From Bacillus renqingensis (GTDB taxonomy: Bacteria > Bacillota > Bacilli > Bacillales > Cytobacillaceae), in assembly GCF_016464375.1 (NCBI RefSeq), contig NZ_JADDIU010000003.1:124001-188000 (forward strand): a DNA stretch of 64,000 nucleotides, read 5' to 3'. Position 1 is the first letter of the stretch. The number at the start of each line of letters is the position of its first letter. Shown piece after piece: positions 55,223-64,000 of this stretch. The notes under the pieces were generated by a model. The model did no database searches. It saw nothing but the letters and a program-made list of their open reading frames with translations, and was not told the origin of the DNA. The position numbers and the translations under genes are program-made.

Positions 55223-55247
55223 GTTAAATATGAGGAGGAAGACAAAG

Positions 55248-56351
55248 ATGGAGATTTTTAAGTATTTGGAACAATATGATTATGAACAAATCGTATTCTG
55301 TCAGGATCGGCAATCCGGTTTAAAAGCGATTATTGCTATTCACGATACGACTCTTGGTCCAGCTTTAGGCGGGACGAGAATGTGGACCTATGCATCTGAA
55401 GAGTCAGCAATTGAAGATGCCCTGCGGTTAGCAAAGGGAATGACCTATAAAAATGCTGCGGCAGGATTAAATCTTGGCGGTGGCAAGACAGTCATAATCG
55501 GCGACCCTCGAAAAGATAAAAATGAAGAAATGTTCCGTGCCTTTGGCCGTTATATTCAAGGGCTTAACGGCCGCTATATTACGGCGGAGGATGTGGGAAC
55601 AACAGTTGCCGATATGGATTTAATTCACGAAGAAACCGATTATGTTACAGGTATTTCACCGGCCTTTGGTTCGTCAGGAAATCCTTCCCCTGTAACAGCT
55701 TATGGAGTATATCTGGGTATGAAGGCGGCAGCAAAAGAGGCCTTCGGGTCTGATTCATTAGAAGGGAAAACGGTAGCCATCCAAGGGGTTGGCAACGTTG
55801 CTTATACCCTTTGCCGCTATCTTCACAAGGAAGGAGCCCAACTGATTGTAACAGATATCAATAAAGAAGCTGTCAACCGAGCCGTTGAAGAATTTGGTGC
55901 GCGGGCTGTTAATCCAGATGAAATTTATGGGGTTGAATGTGACATTTATGCTCCATGTGCCCTTGGCGCTACGATTAATGATGAAACCATTCCTCAATTA
56001 AAGGCCAGGGTTATTGCTGGCTCGGCAAATAATCAATTAAAGGATACGCGCCACGGTGATATCATTCATGAAATGGGCATTGTTTACGCGCCTGATTATG
56101 TCATCAATGCCGGCGGGGTGATTAATGTTGCTGACGAATTATATGGTTATAATCAAGAACGGGCAATGAAAAGGGTAGAAACCATCTATAATAGTATTGA
56201 AAAAATTATTGAAATTTCAAAGCGTGATAGTATCCCAACCTATGTGGCGGCGGATCGGATGGCAGAAGAAAGAATTGAAAAAGTTCGCAATTCAAGAAGT
56301 CAATTTTTACAAAATGGACACCACATTTTAAGCCGCAGAAGATCAAGATAG
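55248..56351 (+). CDS. bcd: Leucine dehydrogenase
   Basis: A 367-residue branched-chain amino acid dehydrogenase (NAD). Catalytic lysine motif [20 protein letters not shown] (about 66-85) and the NAD site G-V-G-N-V-A-Y (about 182) are present. It makes the 2-oxo acids used by the operon. ATG 55248 follows GAGGAGGAAGACAAAG. Confidence 0.96.
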   Translation: MEIFKYLEQYDYEQIVFCQDRQSGLKAIIAIHDTTLGPALGGTRMWTYASEESAIEDALRLAKGMTYKNAAAGLNLGGGKTVIIGDPRKDKNEEMFRAFGRYIQGLNGRYITAEDVGTTVADMDLIHEETDYVTGISPAFGSSGNPSPVTAYGVYLGMKAAAKEAFGSDSLEGKTVAIQGVGNVAYTLCRYLHKEGAQLIVTDINKEAVNRAVEEFGARAVNPDEIYGVECDIYAPCALGATINDETIPQLKARVIAGSANNQLKDTRHGDIIHEMGIVYAPDYVINAGGVINVADELYGYNQERAMKRVETIYNSIEKIIEISKRDSIPTYVAADRMAEERIEKVRNSRSQFLQNGHHILSRRRSR

Positions 56352-56375
56352 GGCTTTGTTGATGATTTGGCAGAG

Positions 56376-56396
56376 CGCTGAATGAGTCATTCAGCG
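56376..56396 (+). terminator. Hairpin between bcd and buk
   Basis: CGCTGAATGA / TCATTCAGCG, followed by TCTTTGCTTTTATTTTT. It may weaken readthrough into buk. Confidence 0.5.
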
Positions 56397-56431
56397 TCTT
56401 TGCTTTTATTTTTAATCCTATTTCGGAGGTC

Positions 56432-57541
56432 ATGACATTGCCAGAAAATGAATATCGAATTCTTGTCATCAATCCTGGTTCGACATCCACAAAGATTGGA
56501 ATCTACGATAATGAAATATCCATGTTTGAAAAAACAATTCGCCATGACACGAAATTCATCAATTCTTTTGCCAATATTATTGATCAATATGAATTTAGAA
56601 AAACAACCATCCTGGAAACATTGGATTATGAAGGGATTAATATCTCAAAATTTAATGCTGTATGTGGACGCGGGGGGCTGCTTCGACCGATTGAAGGGGG
56701 AACCTATGCCGTCAATGAATGGATGCTCGAGGACTTACGGCGTGGTTATTCCGGCCAGCATGCCTCCAATCTTGGCGGGATAATTGCCTATGAAATTGCT
56801 TTGGGCTTGAATATTCCCGCCTTTATTGTTGATCCGGTTGTTGTGGATGAACTAGAACCATTAGCAAGGATTTCTGGATTCTCATTAATTGAAAGAAAAA
56901 GTATCTTTCATGCCTTAAATCAAAAAGCTGTCGCTAGAAGATTCGCAAAGGAAAATGGGAAAAATTACAATGAATTGAATCTAATTGTTGTTCATATGGG
57001 CGGGGGAATTACGGTTGGAGTCCATAAACAAGGTAGGGTTGTCGATGTTAATAATGGACTTCACGGTGAGGGACCATTTAGCCCGGAACGAGCCGGGACG
57101 GTACCTGCAGGGGATTTAGTGGCCTTGTGTTTTTCAGGTGAATATTACCGGGAAGAAGTGATGAAAATGCTTGTGGGTCAAGGTGGACTTGTCGGTTATC
57201 TGGGGACGAATGATGCTGTGAAGGTAGAGGAGCGAATTGCAGCTGGGGATCAGAAAGCAAAATTAATCTATGATGCCATGGCCTATCAGGTTGCCAAGGA
57301 AATCGGTTCTGCCAGTGCGGTACTATCCGGGAAAGTGGATGCGATTGTATTAACAGGCGGTTTAGCATATGGAAAGGAGTTTGTAACGGCAATTATGAAT
57401 CGAATCAACTGGATTGCAGATTGTTTGGTCTATCCTGGGGAAAACGAGCTTCAAGCATTAGCCGAAGGAGCACTTCGTGTTTTACGCGGAGAAGAAAAGC
57501 TAAAGGTCTATCCTGGAAATTTTAAAACAGCTAAAATATAG
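56432..57541 (+). CDS. buk: Butyrate kinase (branched acyl)
   Basis: A 369-residue acetokinase-family enzyme producing ATP and free acid from acyl phosphate. Landmarks: [10 protein letters not shown] (about 14-23), G-R-G-G-L (about 83), H-M-G-G-G-I-T-V-G (about 187) and G-G-L-A-Y-G (about 308). ATG 56432 follows CGGAGGTC. Confidence 0.95.
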   Translation: MTLPENEYRILVINPGSTSTKIGIYDNEISMFEKTIRHDTKFINSFANIIDQYEFRKTTILETLDYEGINISKFNAVCGRGGLLRPIEGGTYAVNEWMLEDLRRGYSGQHASNLGGIIAYEIALGLNIPAFIVDPVVVDELEPLARISGFSLIERKSIFHALNQKAVARRFAKENGKNYNELNLIVVHMGGGITVGVHKQGRVVDVNNGLHGEGPFSPERAGTVPAGDLVALCFSGEYYREEVMKMLVGQGGLVGYLGTNDAVKVEERIAAGDQKAKLIYDAMAYQVAKEIGSASAVLSGKVDAIVLTGGLAYGKEFVTAIMNRINWIADCLVYPGENELQALAEGALRVLRGEEKLKVYPGNFKTAKI

Positions 57542-57560
57542 AAATGCGGAGGAAACCAAA

Positions 57561-58982
57561 GTGGCACATGAATATGATGTAGTGATTCTAGGCGGAGGAA
57601 CCGGCGGCTATGTAGCGGCTATACGCGCCGCACAGCTAGGTTTAAAAACAGCAATCGTAGAAAAAGGAAAACTTGGAGGTACATGTCTACATAAAGGTTG
57701 CATTCCGAGTAAGGCACTGCTAAGAAGTGCGGAGGTATATGCAACGACCAAGCGCGGTGAAGACTTTGGAGTCGTCACAGGGGATGTATCTCTTGATTTC
57801 ACTAAAGTTCAAAAGCGAAAACATCAAATTATTAACCAGCTTCATAAAGGGGTCCAACATTTAATGAAGCAGGGCAAAATTGATGTCTATGAAGGAATTG
57901 GCCGTATTCTCGGTCCGTCGATTTTCTCACCGATGCCCGGGACAATTTCTGTCGAGATGAATAGCGGCGCTGAGAATGAAATGCTTATCCCGAAAAATGT
58001 GATTATCGCAACCGGATCCCAGCCAAGGACCCTTCCCGGACTTGAAATTGATGGAAATGTTGTCATGTCTTCTGATGAGGCATTGGAAATGGAATCGCTC
58101 CCTGATTCTATTCTAATCGTAGGTGGAGGTGTGATTGGGATTGAATGGGCATCGATGCTTTCTGACTTTGGAGTTGAGGTAACAGTGGTTGAGTATGCTG
58201 ACCGGATTATTCCGACAGAGGATCAGGAAATTTCAAAAGAGATGCAGCGTTTATTGAAGAAAAAGGGCATCAAAATGGTAACAGGTGCAAAGGTTTTGTC
58301 TGAAACTCTTACGAAAGATAACGGCGTTACCATCTCTGCGGAGGTAAAAGGAGTAGTAAAAGAGTTTAAAGCGGAAAAACTGCTCGTTTCCGTTGGACGT
58401 TTGGCAAATACAGAAGGAATTGGCCTTGAAAATACCGAAATTCAAATCGATAAAGGCTTTATTGTCACAAATGAATTTTACCAAACAAAAGAATCCCATA
58501 TTTATGCGATAGGAGATGTCATCGGCGGCCTGCAATTAGCACATGTCGCCTCACACGAAGGGATTACAGCGGTAGAACATATTGCAGGGAAAAATCCGAC
58601 ACCGCTTGATTATCATCTAGTTTCCCGATGTATTTATAGCCGTCCAGAGGTTGCTAGTGTAGGGATTACCGAGACCGAGGCAATTGAAAAAGGTCATAAG
58701 GTAAAAGTTGGTAAATTTTCCTTTCGAGCCATTGGAAAAGCGCTTGTATTGGGTGAGTCGGATGGATTTGTTAAAATGATTGCTGACGAAGAGACGAATG
58801 ATTTATTAGGGGTTCATATGATTGGACCACATGTGACCGATATGATTTCGGAAGCAGGGCTTGCGCTTGTTTTAGATGCCGTACCGTGGGAAATTGCCAA
58901 TACAATTCACCCGCATCCAACGTTATCTGAGGCAATCGGGGAAGCGGCATTGGCTGTAGATGGAAAGGCCATTCATGGCTAA
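57561..58982 (+). CDS. lpdV: Dihydrolipoyl dehydrogenase of the bkd complex
   Basis: A 473-residue flavoprotein (E3). FAD motif G-G-G-T-G-G-Y-V-A-A (about 11-20), redox disulfide G-G-T-C-L-H-K-G-C-I-P-S (about 39-50), NAD site G-G-G-V-I-G-I-E, and C-terminal H-P-H-P-T-L-S-E with the catalytic base. GTG start 57561 with GCGGAGGAAACCAAA. Confidence 0.96.
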   Translation: MAHEYDVVILGGGTGGYVAAIRAAQLGLKTAIVEKGKLGGTCLHKGCIPSKALLRSAEVYATTKRGEDFGVVTGDVSLDFTKVQKRKHQIINQLHKGVQHLMKQGKIDVYEGIGRILGPSIFSPMPGTISVEMNSGAENEMLIPKNVIIATGSQPRTLPGLEIDGNVVMSSDEALEMESLPDSILIVGGGVIGIEWASMLSDFGVEVTVVEYADRIIPTEDQEISKEMQRLLKKKGIKMVTGAKVLSETLTKDNGVTISAEVKGVVKEFKAEKLLVSVGRLANTEGIGLENTEIQIDKGFIVTNEFYQTKESHIYAIGDVIGGLQLAHVASHEGITAVEHIAGKNPTPLDYHLVSRCIYSRPEVASVGITETEAIEKGHKVKVGKFSFRAIGKALVLGESDGFVKMIADEETNDLLGVHMIGPHVTDMISEAGLALVLDAVPWEIANTIHPHPTLSEAIGEAALAVDGKAIHG

Positions 58983-59023
58983 GTTTAAAGGAAAATAGTA
59001 TTATCCAAAAGGAGGATGAACTA

Positions 59024-60016
59024 ATGACAGAAAAGCGTCATGAAGTCTTAGGATTAAGTGATGAAAAAGTGTTGGAGATGTATGAAACGATGCTCTTGGC
59101 CCGCCGTATTGATGAGCGGATGTGGCTGTTGAACCGTGCAGGCAAAATACCATTCGTTATCTCCTGTCAAGGGCAGGAGGCTGCTCAAGTTGGTGCCGCC
59201 TTTGCACTAGACCGGGAAAAAGATTATGTTCTTCCCTATTACCGCGATATGGGAGTGGTATTAACATTTGGAATGACTCCGAGGGAACTTATGCTGTCAG
59301 GCTTCGCCAAGCACGAGGATCCAAACTCAGGCGGGCGGCAAATGCCGGGCCACTTTGGACAAAAGAAAAATCGGATTGTAACTGGTTCATCCCCAGTAAC
59401 CACACAAGTGCCGCATGCTGTAGGTGTTGCCCTGGCCGGAAAAATGGAAAAGAAGGATTTCGTCTCTTTCGTTTCATTTGGAGAAGGGTCTTCGAATCAA
59501 GGCGACTTTCATGAGGGTGCAAATTTCGCAGGTGTGCATAAACTTCCAGTCATTTTCATGTGTGAGAATAATAAATATGCTATCTCCGTTCCAATTGAAA
59601 AACAATTGGCTTGTGAAAAGGTATCTGACCGGGCGATTGGCTATGGTATGCCCGGCTTTACGGTGGATGGCAACGACCCGTTAGAAGTATACAAGGTTGT
59701 GAGAGAAGCGGCAGAGCGGGGTCGACGCGGCGAGGGACCTACCTTAATCGAAACGGTTTCTTATCGTCTGACTCCTCACTCCTCCGATGATGATGATCGC
59801 TCCTACCGGGCACCCGACGAGGTGGCAAAGGCGAAAACACAAGATCCCATCATTACATTTGGGGCTTATTTAAAGGAAACGGATGTCATGACAAATGAAC
59901 TGGAGAAGGAAATTAACCATCGTGTCATGAAAATGGTCAATGAGGCCACTGACTATGCAGAAAATGCACCGTATGCAGCGCCAGAGGATGCGTTGAAATA
60001 CGTTTATGGGAATTGA
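59024..60016 (+). CDS. bkdAA: Branched-chain 2-oxo acid dehydrogenase E1 alpha
   Basis: A 330-residue E1 alpha. ThDP motif G-E-G-S-S-N-Q-G-D-F-H-E-G ... N-N-K-Y-A-I-S-V (about 153-190) and phosphorylation-loop-like R-L-T-P-H-S-S-D-D-D (about 248). It overlaps nothing and is followed by the E1 beta gene 14 bases later. AAAGGAGGATGAACT before the ATG. Confidence 0.96.
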   Translation: MTEKRHEVLGLSDEKVLEMYETMLLARRIDERMWLLNRAGKIPFVISCQGQEAAQVGAAFALDREKDYVLPYYRDMGVVLTFGMTPRELMLSGFAKHEDPNSGGRQMPGHFGQKKNRIVTGSSPVTTQVPHAVGVALAGKMEKKDFVSFVSFGEGSSNQGDFHEGANFAGVHKLPVIFMCENNKYAISVPIEKQLACEKVSDRAIGYGMPGFTVDGNDPLEVYKVVREAAERGRRGEGPTLIETVSYRLTPHSSDDDDRSYRAPDEVAKAKTQDPIITFGAYLKETDVMTNELEKEINHRVMKMVNEATDYAENAPYAAPEDALKYVYGN

Positions 60017-60030
60017 TAGGGGGATGTAAC

Positions 60031-61014
60031 ATGGCAGTAATTTCATATATTGATGCTGTAACAATGGCGATTCGAGAAGAAATGGAGCGGGATCCAAAGG
60101 TTTTTGTCCTCGGGGAAGATGTAGGAAAAAAAGGCGGTGTATTTAAGGCAACTCAAGGTTTATATGAACAATTTGGCGAAGAGCGAGTCATTGATACACC
60201 GCTGGCTGAATCAGCAATCGCCGGGGTCGGAATTGGCGCAGCCATGTACGGAATGCGTCCGATTGCAGAAATGCAATTTGCTGATTTCATCATGCCGGCA
60301 GTCAATCAAATTATCTCCGAGGCAGCAAAAATCCGCTACCGTTCCAATAATGACTGGAATTGCCCGCTCGTTATTCGTGCCCCATATGGCGGCGGTGTTC
60401 ATGGAGCACTTTACCATTCACAGTCTGTTGAAGCGGTATTTGCACACCAGCCTGGTTTGAAAATTGTGATGCCTTCCACTCCTTATGATGTCAAAGGGCT
60501 ATTAAAAGCAGCGATTCGTGACAATGATCCAGTGTTATTTTTCGAGCATAAACGGGCCTATCGGTTAATTAAAGGTGAAGTACCGGCAGAAGACTACACG
60601 CTGCCAATCGGCAAGGCTGACGTAAAGCGTGAAGGGGAAGACATAACGGTGATTACTTATGGACTTTGCGTTCATTTTGCCCTGCAAGCAGCTGAGAAAT
60701 TGGCTGGTGACGGAATCTCGTCTCATATTCTCGATTTGCGTACCGTTTATCCGCTTGATAAAGAGGCGATTATTGAAGCGGCTGCCAAAACAGGCAAGGT
60801 TTTACTTGTGACAGAGGACAATAAAGAAGGAAGCATTATCGGAGAAGTAGCAGCCATTATCGCAGAACATTGTTTATTTGATTTGGATGCTCCGATTAAA
60901 CGTCTGGCCGGTCCAGATGTCCCGGCAATGCCATATGCTCCGACAATGGAGAAATTCTTTATGGTCCACCCTGAAAAGATAGAAAAAGCAATGCGTGAAT
61001 TAGCTGAATTCTAG
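60031..61014 (+). CDS. bkdAB: Branched-chain 2-oxo acid dehydrogenase E1 beta
   Basis: A 327-residue transketolase-like subunit. V-L-G-E-D-V-G (about 27), D-T-P-L-A-E-S-A-I-A-G (about 55), Q-F-A-D-F (about 82) and R-A-P-Y-G-G-G-V-H-G-A-L (about 115) are typical. ATG 60031 follows AGGGGGATGTAAC. The E1 heterotetramer forms with BkdAA. Confidence 0.96.
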   Translation: MAVISYIDAVTMAIREEMERDPKVFVLGEDVGKKGGVFKATQGLYEQFGEERVIDTPLAESAIAGVGIGAAMYGMRPIAEMQFADFIMPAVNQIISEAAKIRYRSNNDWNCPLVIRAPYGGGVHGALYHSQSVEAVFAHQPGLKIVMPSTPYDVKGLLKAAIRDNDPVLFFEHKRAYRLIKGEVPAEDYTLPIGKADVKREGEDITVITYGLCVHFALQAAEKLAGDGISSHILDLRTVYPLDKEAIIEAAAKTGKVLLVTEDNKEGSIIGEVAAIIAEHCLFDLDAPIKRLAGPDVPAMPYAPTMEKFFMVHPEKIEKAMRELAEF

Positions 61015-61039
61015 TCAGAGCAATAAGGAGGGTTATTCA

Positions 61040-62323
61040 TTGGCAATAGAACAAATAAAAATGCCGCAGTTGGGCGAAAGCGTGACTGAGGGTACAATTA
61101 GTAATTGGCTGGTGAAAGTCGGAGATAGGGTGAATAAATACGATCCGCTTGCCGAGGTTATGACCGATAAAGTAAATGCGGAGGTACCCTCATCCTATTC
61201 AGGAGTGATAAAAGAACTCATTGCCGCGGAGGGTGATACAATAGCGGTTGGGGAAATTATCTGTTCGATTGAAACTGAAGGCGGGGAAGTTGTTACCGCG
61301 GAAGCCCCGGCAGTTGAAAGTAAGCCGGAAGCTTTGGAAGGTACCGCAGACTCTGTATCTGCAGCAGTGCGGCCGAACAAAGCACGTTATTCTCCTGCTG
61401 TCCTAAAACTATCTCAAGAACACGGCATTGATTTAACGAGGGTGTCAGGCACCGGTGCTGGCGGACGGATCACTAGAAAAGATGTATTACAATGGATTTC
61501 GGCTGCTGGAGAAAAAGCAGCAGCACCTGCAGCCGGGCAGGCTGTTAGTCAAGAAAAAGGCCAGTCTGCTGTTCTAAATCAGCCGGCAGCGGTGCCAGCT
61601 GCCAATGTTCCACTGGCTGCTGGAGATATTGAGATCCCGGTAACAGGAATCCGCAAAGCAATTGCGGCAAATATGGTTCGCAGCAAGCATGAAGTGCCGC
61701 ATGCATGGATGATGGTAGAGGTCGATGCAACGAATCTTGTAGAATATCGTAATAGCATTAAAGATGAATTTAAGGAAAAGGAAGGCTTTAACCTAACCTT
61801 CTTTGCCTTCTTTGTCAAAGCAGTGGCGCAAGGATTGAAGGAATTCCCACAAATGAACTCCATGTGGGCCGGTGATAAAATTATCCGGAAGAAAGATATT
61901 AATATTTCAATTGCCGTAGCAACGGATGACGCCTTATTTGTGCCGGTTATCAAAAATGCTGATGAAAAGACAATTAAAGGAATTGCCCGTGAAATTTCTG
62001 AGCTTGCAGTGAAGGTAAGAAACGGCAAACTGAAGGCTGAAGATATGCAGGGCGGCACCTTTACCGTTAACAACACAGGCTCATTTGGCTCCGTTCAATC
62101 TATGGGCATTATTAATTACCCGCAAGCAGCCATTTTACAGGTTGAATCTATCGTCAAGCGTCCCGTTGTCATGAACGATAGCATGATTGCGGTTCGTGAT
62201 ATGGTCAATCTCTGTATGTCGCTGGACCATCGTGTACTGGACGGTCTTGTGTGCGGCCGCTTCCTCGCGAGAGTGAAAGAGATTATTGAAAACATGTCAA
62301 AATCGACAATTTCGATTTATTAA
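61040..62323 (+). CDS. bkdB: Branched-chain 2-oxo acid dehydrogenase E2
   Basis: A 427-residue dihydrolipoamide acyltransferase: lipoyl domain with M-T-D-K-V-N-A-E (lysine about 44), Ala/Pro-rich linkers, a peripheral-subunit binding domain (A-R-Y-S-P-A-V-L-K-L about 115), and the catalytic core ending D-H-R-V-L-D-G. TTG start 61040 with GGAGGGTTATTCA. Confidence 0.96.
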   Translation: MAIEQIKMPQLGESVTEGTISNWLVKVGDRVNKYDPLAEVMTDKVNAEVPSSYSGVIKELIAAEGDTIAVGEIICSIETEGGEVVTAEAPAVESKPEALEGTADSVSAAVRPNKARYSPAVLKLSQEHGIDLTRVSGTGAGGRITRKDVLQWISAAGEKAAAPAAGQAVSQEKGQSAVLNQPAAVPAANVPLAAGDIEIPVTGIRKAIAANMVRSKHEVPHAWMMVEVDATNLVEYRNSIKDEFKEKEGFNLTFFAFFVKAVAQGLKEFPQMNSMWAGDKIIRKKDINISIAVATDDALFVPVIKNADEKTIKGIAREISELAVKVRNGKLKAEDMQGGTFTVNNTGSFGSVQSMGIINYPQAAILQVESIVKRPVVMNDSMIAVRDMVNLCMSLDHRVLDGLVCGRFLARVKEIIENMSKSTISIY

Positions 62324-62342
62324 AAGTATATTATAATTTGCA

Positions 62343-62382
62343 GGCCGCCAATTTATCTGAAGTTGGCGGCTTGTTTTTTTAG
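62343..62382 (+). terminator. Terminator of the bkd operon
   Basis: GCCGCCAA / TTGGCGGC stem, then TTGTTTTTTT. Confidence 0.9.
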
Positions 62383-62403
62383 AGTACCAGAATTTATATC
62401 ATT

Positions 62404-62627
62404 CGACTTTGAGAAATGTCTAGCTCCACAAGGAAGGCTTCGGCAGCATCAGCATCGCACGAAGGAAAAGCGATAGCTTTTACAAGGAGCGCCCTAGCGG
62501 CTAGTGTCCTTCGCTCTCCGCCCTACGATAAGTCAACATCGGTTCGCTTGCGCTCACCGTGTTTCCTTTATCTCAGTTGGAGCGCTCCAGGCCATACGCC
62601 GCTGATCAGGGCGCTTGCGCTTTTCTC
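62404..62627. repeat. Bacillaceae intergenic REP-like element, copy 2
   Basis: About 224 bases in the opposite orientation to copy 1 at 9915-10113. Shared blocks include TAGCTCCACAAGGAAGGCTT, AGCATCGCACGAAGGAAAAG, CGATAGCTTTTACAAGGAGC and GGGCGCTTGCGCTTTTCTC (given as read on the plus strand). The central part differs from copy 1. It fills the gap between the bkd terminator and the mutase gene; the rest of 62628-62712 is an AT-rich leader. Confidence 0.8.
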
Positions 62628-62712
62628 ACATAAGGGACAAACTATTTGTTTTCATTGCCTGAGCAGCAATTGTATTCTAAAATAAAGTTATAGATTACGG
62701 AAGGGGGATGGG

Positions 62713-64000
62713 ATGTTGGAGCGGATAAAGAATCAGACCTTTTCAATAAAGTCATTAGAAGACTGGAAAGCGAAAGCTGAGCAATCATTAAAGGGGAAAA
62801 AGCTAGAATCTTTACAAAGTACTACATATGAAACGATTGTTTTGAAACCGCTTTATACAGCAGAAGATGAACAGCCTGTATCGGAATTTCCCGGCGCGGC
62901 CGATTTTAGGAGGGGTATCGACCTGTTAGGCTACAATACAAACGAGTGGAAGGTGGCGCAGCAAATTTCTTACCAAACAGCTGATGAATTAAAACAAAAG
63001 CTGGATGATTCTGTAAAGAAGGGCCAGACGGCTATATCTTTTGCAGTTACAAAAGAAGTTGCTGCTAACTTTTCAGAATTACTGGGGGATACAACGAAAA
63101 ACTATCCATTTGCCATCAATTCGAAATGGCTGCAAACCGAGTTGTTAAACAGTCTTACGAACCTATCCAACAATGGGACACAGCTAACCGGTTATATTGC
63201 CAATGACCCGATGGCCCTGTTTGCCGAGATGGGCGCAGCCCCGGAGAAAGCGCTTCAAATTTGGGAGAACGATATAAGGCAAGCAGACAATCAATTTCCT
63301 CATTTGCGTACGATTCTTATTGACACGACGATCTATCATAATGGCGGGGCCAATGCCGTTCAAGAGCTGGCGATTGCTGCAGCGACAGGTGTATTTTATC
63401 TGGAGAAGCTGGGCGAAAGCGGCATGGAACTGGAAAAAGCCCTTTCCAAAATGATATTCCAGTTCTCGATTGGCTCAAACTTTTTTATGGAGCTGGCAAA
63501 GCTTCGGGCTGCAAGAATCATGTGGAATCGAATAACGGAACTATATGGTGTGGAAGAAAGCGTACGCGGCATGCAGATTTCCGCAGCGACCTCACGCTTT
63601 ACAAAAACAATCTATGATCCTGAAGTTAATCTGCTTCGCGCGGCTAACGAGGCCTTTGCTGCTGTATTAGGCGGTGTCCAGTATTTACATGTAGAACCAT
63701 TTGATGAGCTCACCGGTTCAAGCCCATTCTCCGAAAGAATTGCCCGAAACATGCAACTGATTTTAAAAGAAGAAGCACTGTTGCAAAAGGTAGTAGACCC
63801 AGCTGGCGGCTCTTGGTATGTCGAAGCACTGACAAATGAGTTAGCCGAAAAAGCGTGGGCATTTTTTCAAGAAATCGACACAAAAGGTGGTATCCTTGAA
63901 GGCCTACAATCGAATTGGTTGCAAAAGGAAATTGCCAAAGTTTTTTCGAAAAAGAACCTAGATATTGAGACAAGAAAGCAAAGTATTATCGGCACAAATG
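62713..64000 (+). CDS. mutA: Methylmalonyl-CoA mutase small subunit, N-terminal part
   Basis: The frame is open from ATG 62713 to the window end (429 codons) and continues outside. It resembles the small (B12-free) subunit of methylmalonyl-CoA mutase: D-W-K-A-K-A-E-Q-S-L-K-G-K at the start, R-I-M-W-N-R-I, T-S-R-F-T-K-T-I-Y-D-P-E-V-N-L-L-R, G-G-V-Q-Y-L-H-V-E-P-F-D and D-P-A-G-G-S-W-Y-V-E. The enzyme interconverts methylmalonyl- and succinyl-CoA; the large subunit is expected next. AAGGGGGATGGG precedes the ATG. It links the bkd products to propionyl-CoA metabolism. Confidence 0.93.
   Translation, partial: MLERIKNQTFSIKSLEDWKAKAEQSLKGKKLESLQSTTYETIVLKPLYTAEDEQPVSEFPGAADFRRGIDLLGYNTNEWKVAQQISYQTADELKQKLDDSVKKGQTAISFAVTKEVAANFSELLGDTTKNYPFAINSKWLQTELLNSLTNLSNNGTQLTGYIANDPMALFAEMGAAPEKALQIWENDIRQADNQFPHLRTILIDTTIYHNGGANAVQELAIAAATGVFYLEKLGESGMELEKALSKMIFQFSIGSNFFMELAKLRAARIMWNRITELYGVEESVRGMQISAATSRFTKTIYDPEVNLLRAANEAFAAVLGGVQYLHVEPFDELTGSSPFSERIARNMQLILKEEALLQKVVDPAGGSWYVEALTNELAEKAWAFFQEIDTKGGILEGLQSNWLQKEIAKVFSKKNLDIETRKQSIIGTN

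Noticed and set aside
61579-62076. Minus-strand ORF of 165 codons opposite bkdB
   Set aside because: Overlaps the E2 catalytic core completely; no start signal.
62416-62685. 89-codon ORF in the bkdB-mutA gap
   Set aside because: It runs through the REP-like element and has no ribosome binding site or protein-like pattern.

Overview
The window is a chromosomal segment of a spore-forming, low-GC member of the Bacillaceae (Neobacillus/Mesobacillus/Bacillus type). The evidence is the complete spoIIIAA-AH operon, spoIVB and spo0A, the B. subtilis-like order gcvPB-yqhL-lipM ... yqhO-yqhP-yqhQ-yqhR-yqhT-efp ... spoIIIA-accBC-yqhY-nusB-folD-xseAB-ispA-dxs-yqxC-ahrC-recN-spoIVB-spo0A-glpQ-bkd, and Bacillus-type ribosome binding sites. 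I saw no tRNA, rRNA or CRISPR array.

Layout. 1-2230: end of gcvPB, rhodanese yqhL, octanoyltransferase lipM. 2231-16644: an accessory block where, from memory, B. subtilis has only mntR. It holds a class II ribonucleotide reductase gene (nrdJ) split by two group I introns around a 30-nt exon and preceded by two NrdR boxes; a GntR/ABC transporter operon whose ATPase carries an in-frame TAG; and a copper block (small secreted protein, DsbD/SafE membrane protein, copZ, copA, a two-component system, and an HMA-DsbD-cupredoxin fusion). 16867-21590: the yqhO-efp backbone, without aroQ/yqhS. 21745-31388: a second accessory block, a cytochrome c maturation (Ccm, System I) cluster with a di-heme cytochrome c, a PCYCGC-motif lipoprotein, and two unrecognised membrane-anchored proteins. 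31511-36666: spoIIIAA-AH behind a consensus sigma-E promoter. 36854-51968: fatty acid, folate, isoprenoid, DNA repair and sporulation genes in the usual order. 52120-62323: the sigma-54-dependent bkd operon for branched-chain 2-oxo acid degradation. 62713-64000: start of the methylmalonyl-CoA mutase small subunit gene.

How the genes fit together. The copper and Ccm blocks look like a respiratory toolkit: CopZ/CopA, the DsbD/SafE proteins and the cupredoxin move or buffer copper, while Ccm attaches heme to c-type cytochromes such as the adjacent di-heme protein. The bkd products (branched acyl-CoAs) and the mutase gene link branched-chain amino acid breakdown to acyl-CoA and propionyl-CoA metabolism.

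Most notable observations: (1) the PCYCGC lipoprotein has an in-frame TGA exactly where a CxxC cysteine is expected, followed by 44 intact codons and a hairpin that fits the bacterial SECIS description, so it is a candidate selenoprotein; (2) two ORF-less group I introns flank a 10-codon exon in nrdJ; (3) the Ccm cluster has the CxxxY form of CcmE together with CcmH and CcmG-like proteins; (4) spoIIID-type coding at spoIIIAD appears to start at ATT. Start sites, operators and introns were assigned by eye; no database search was run.
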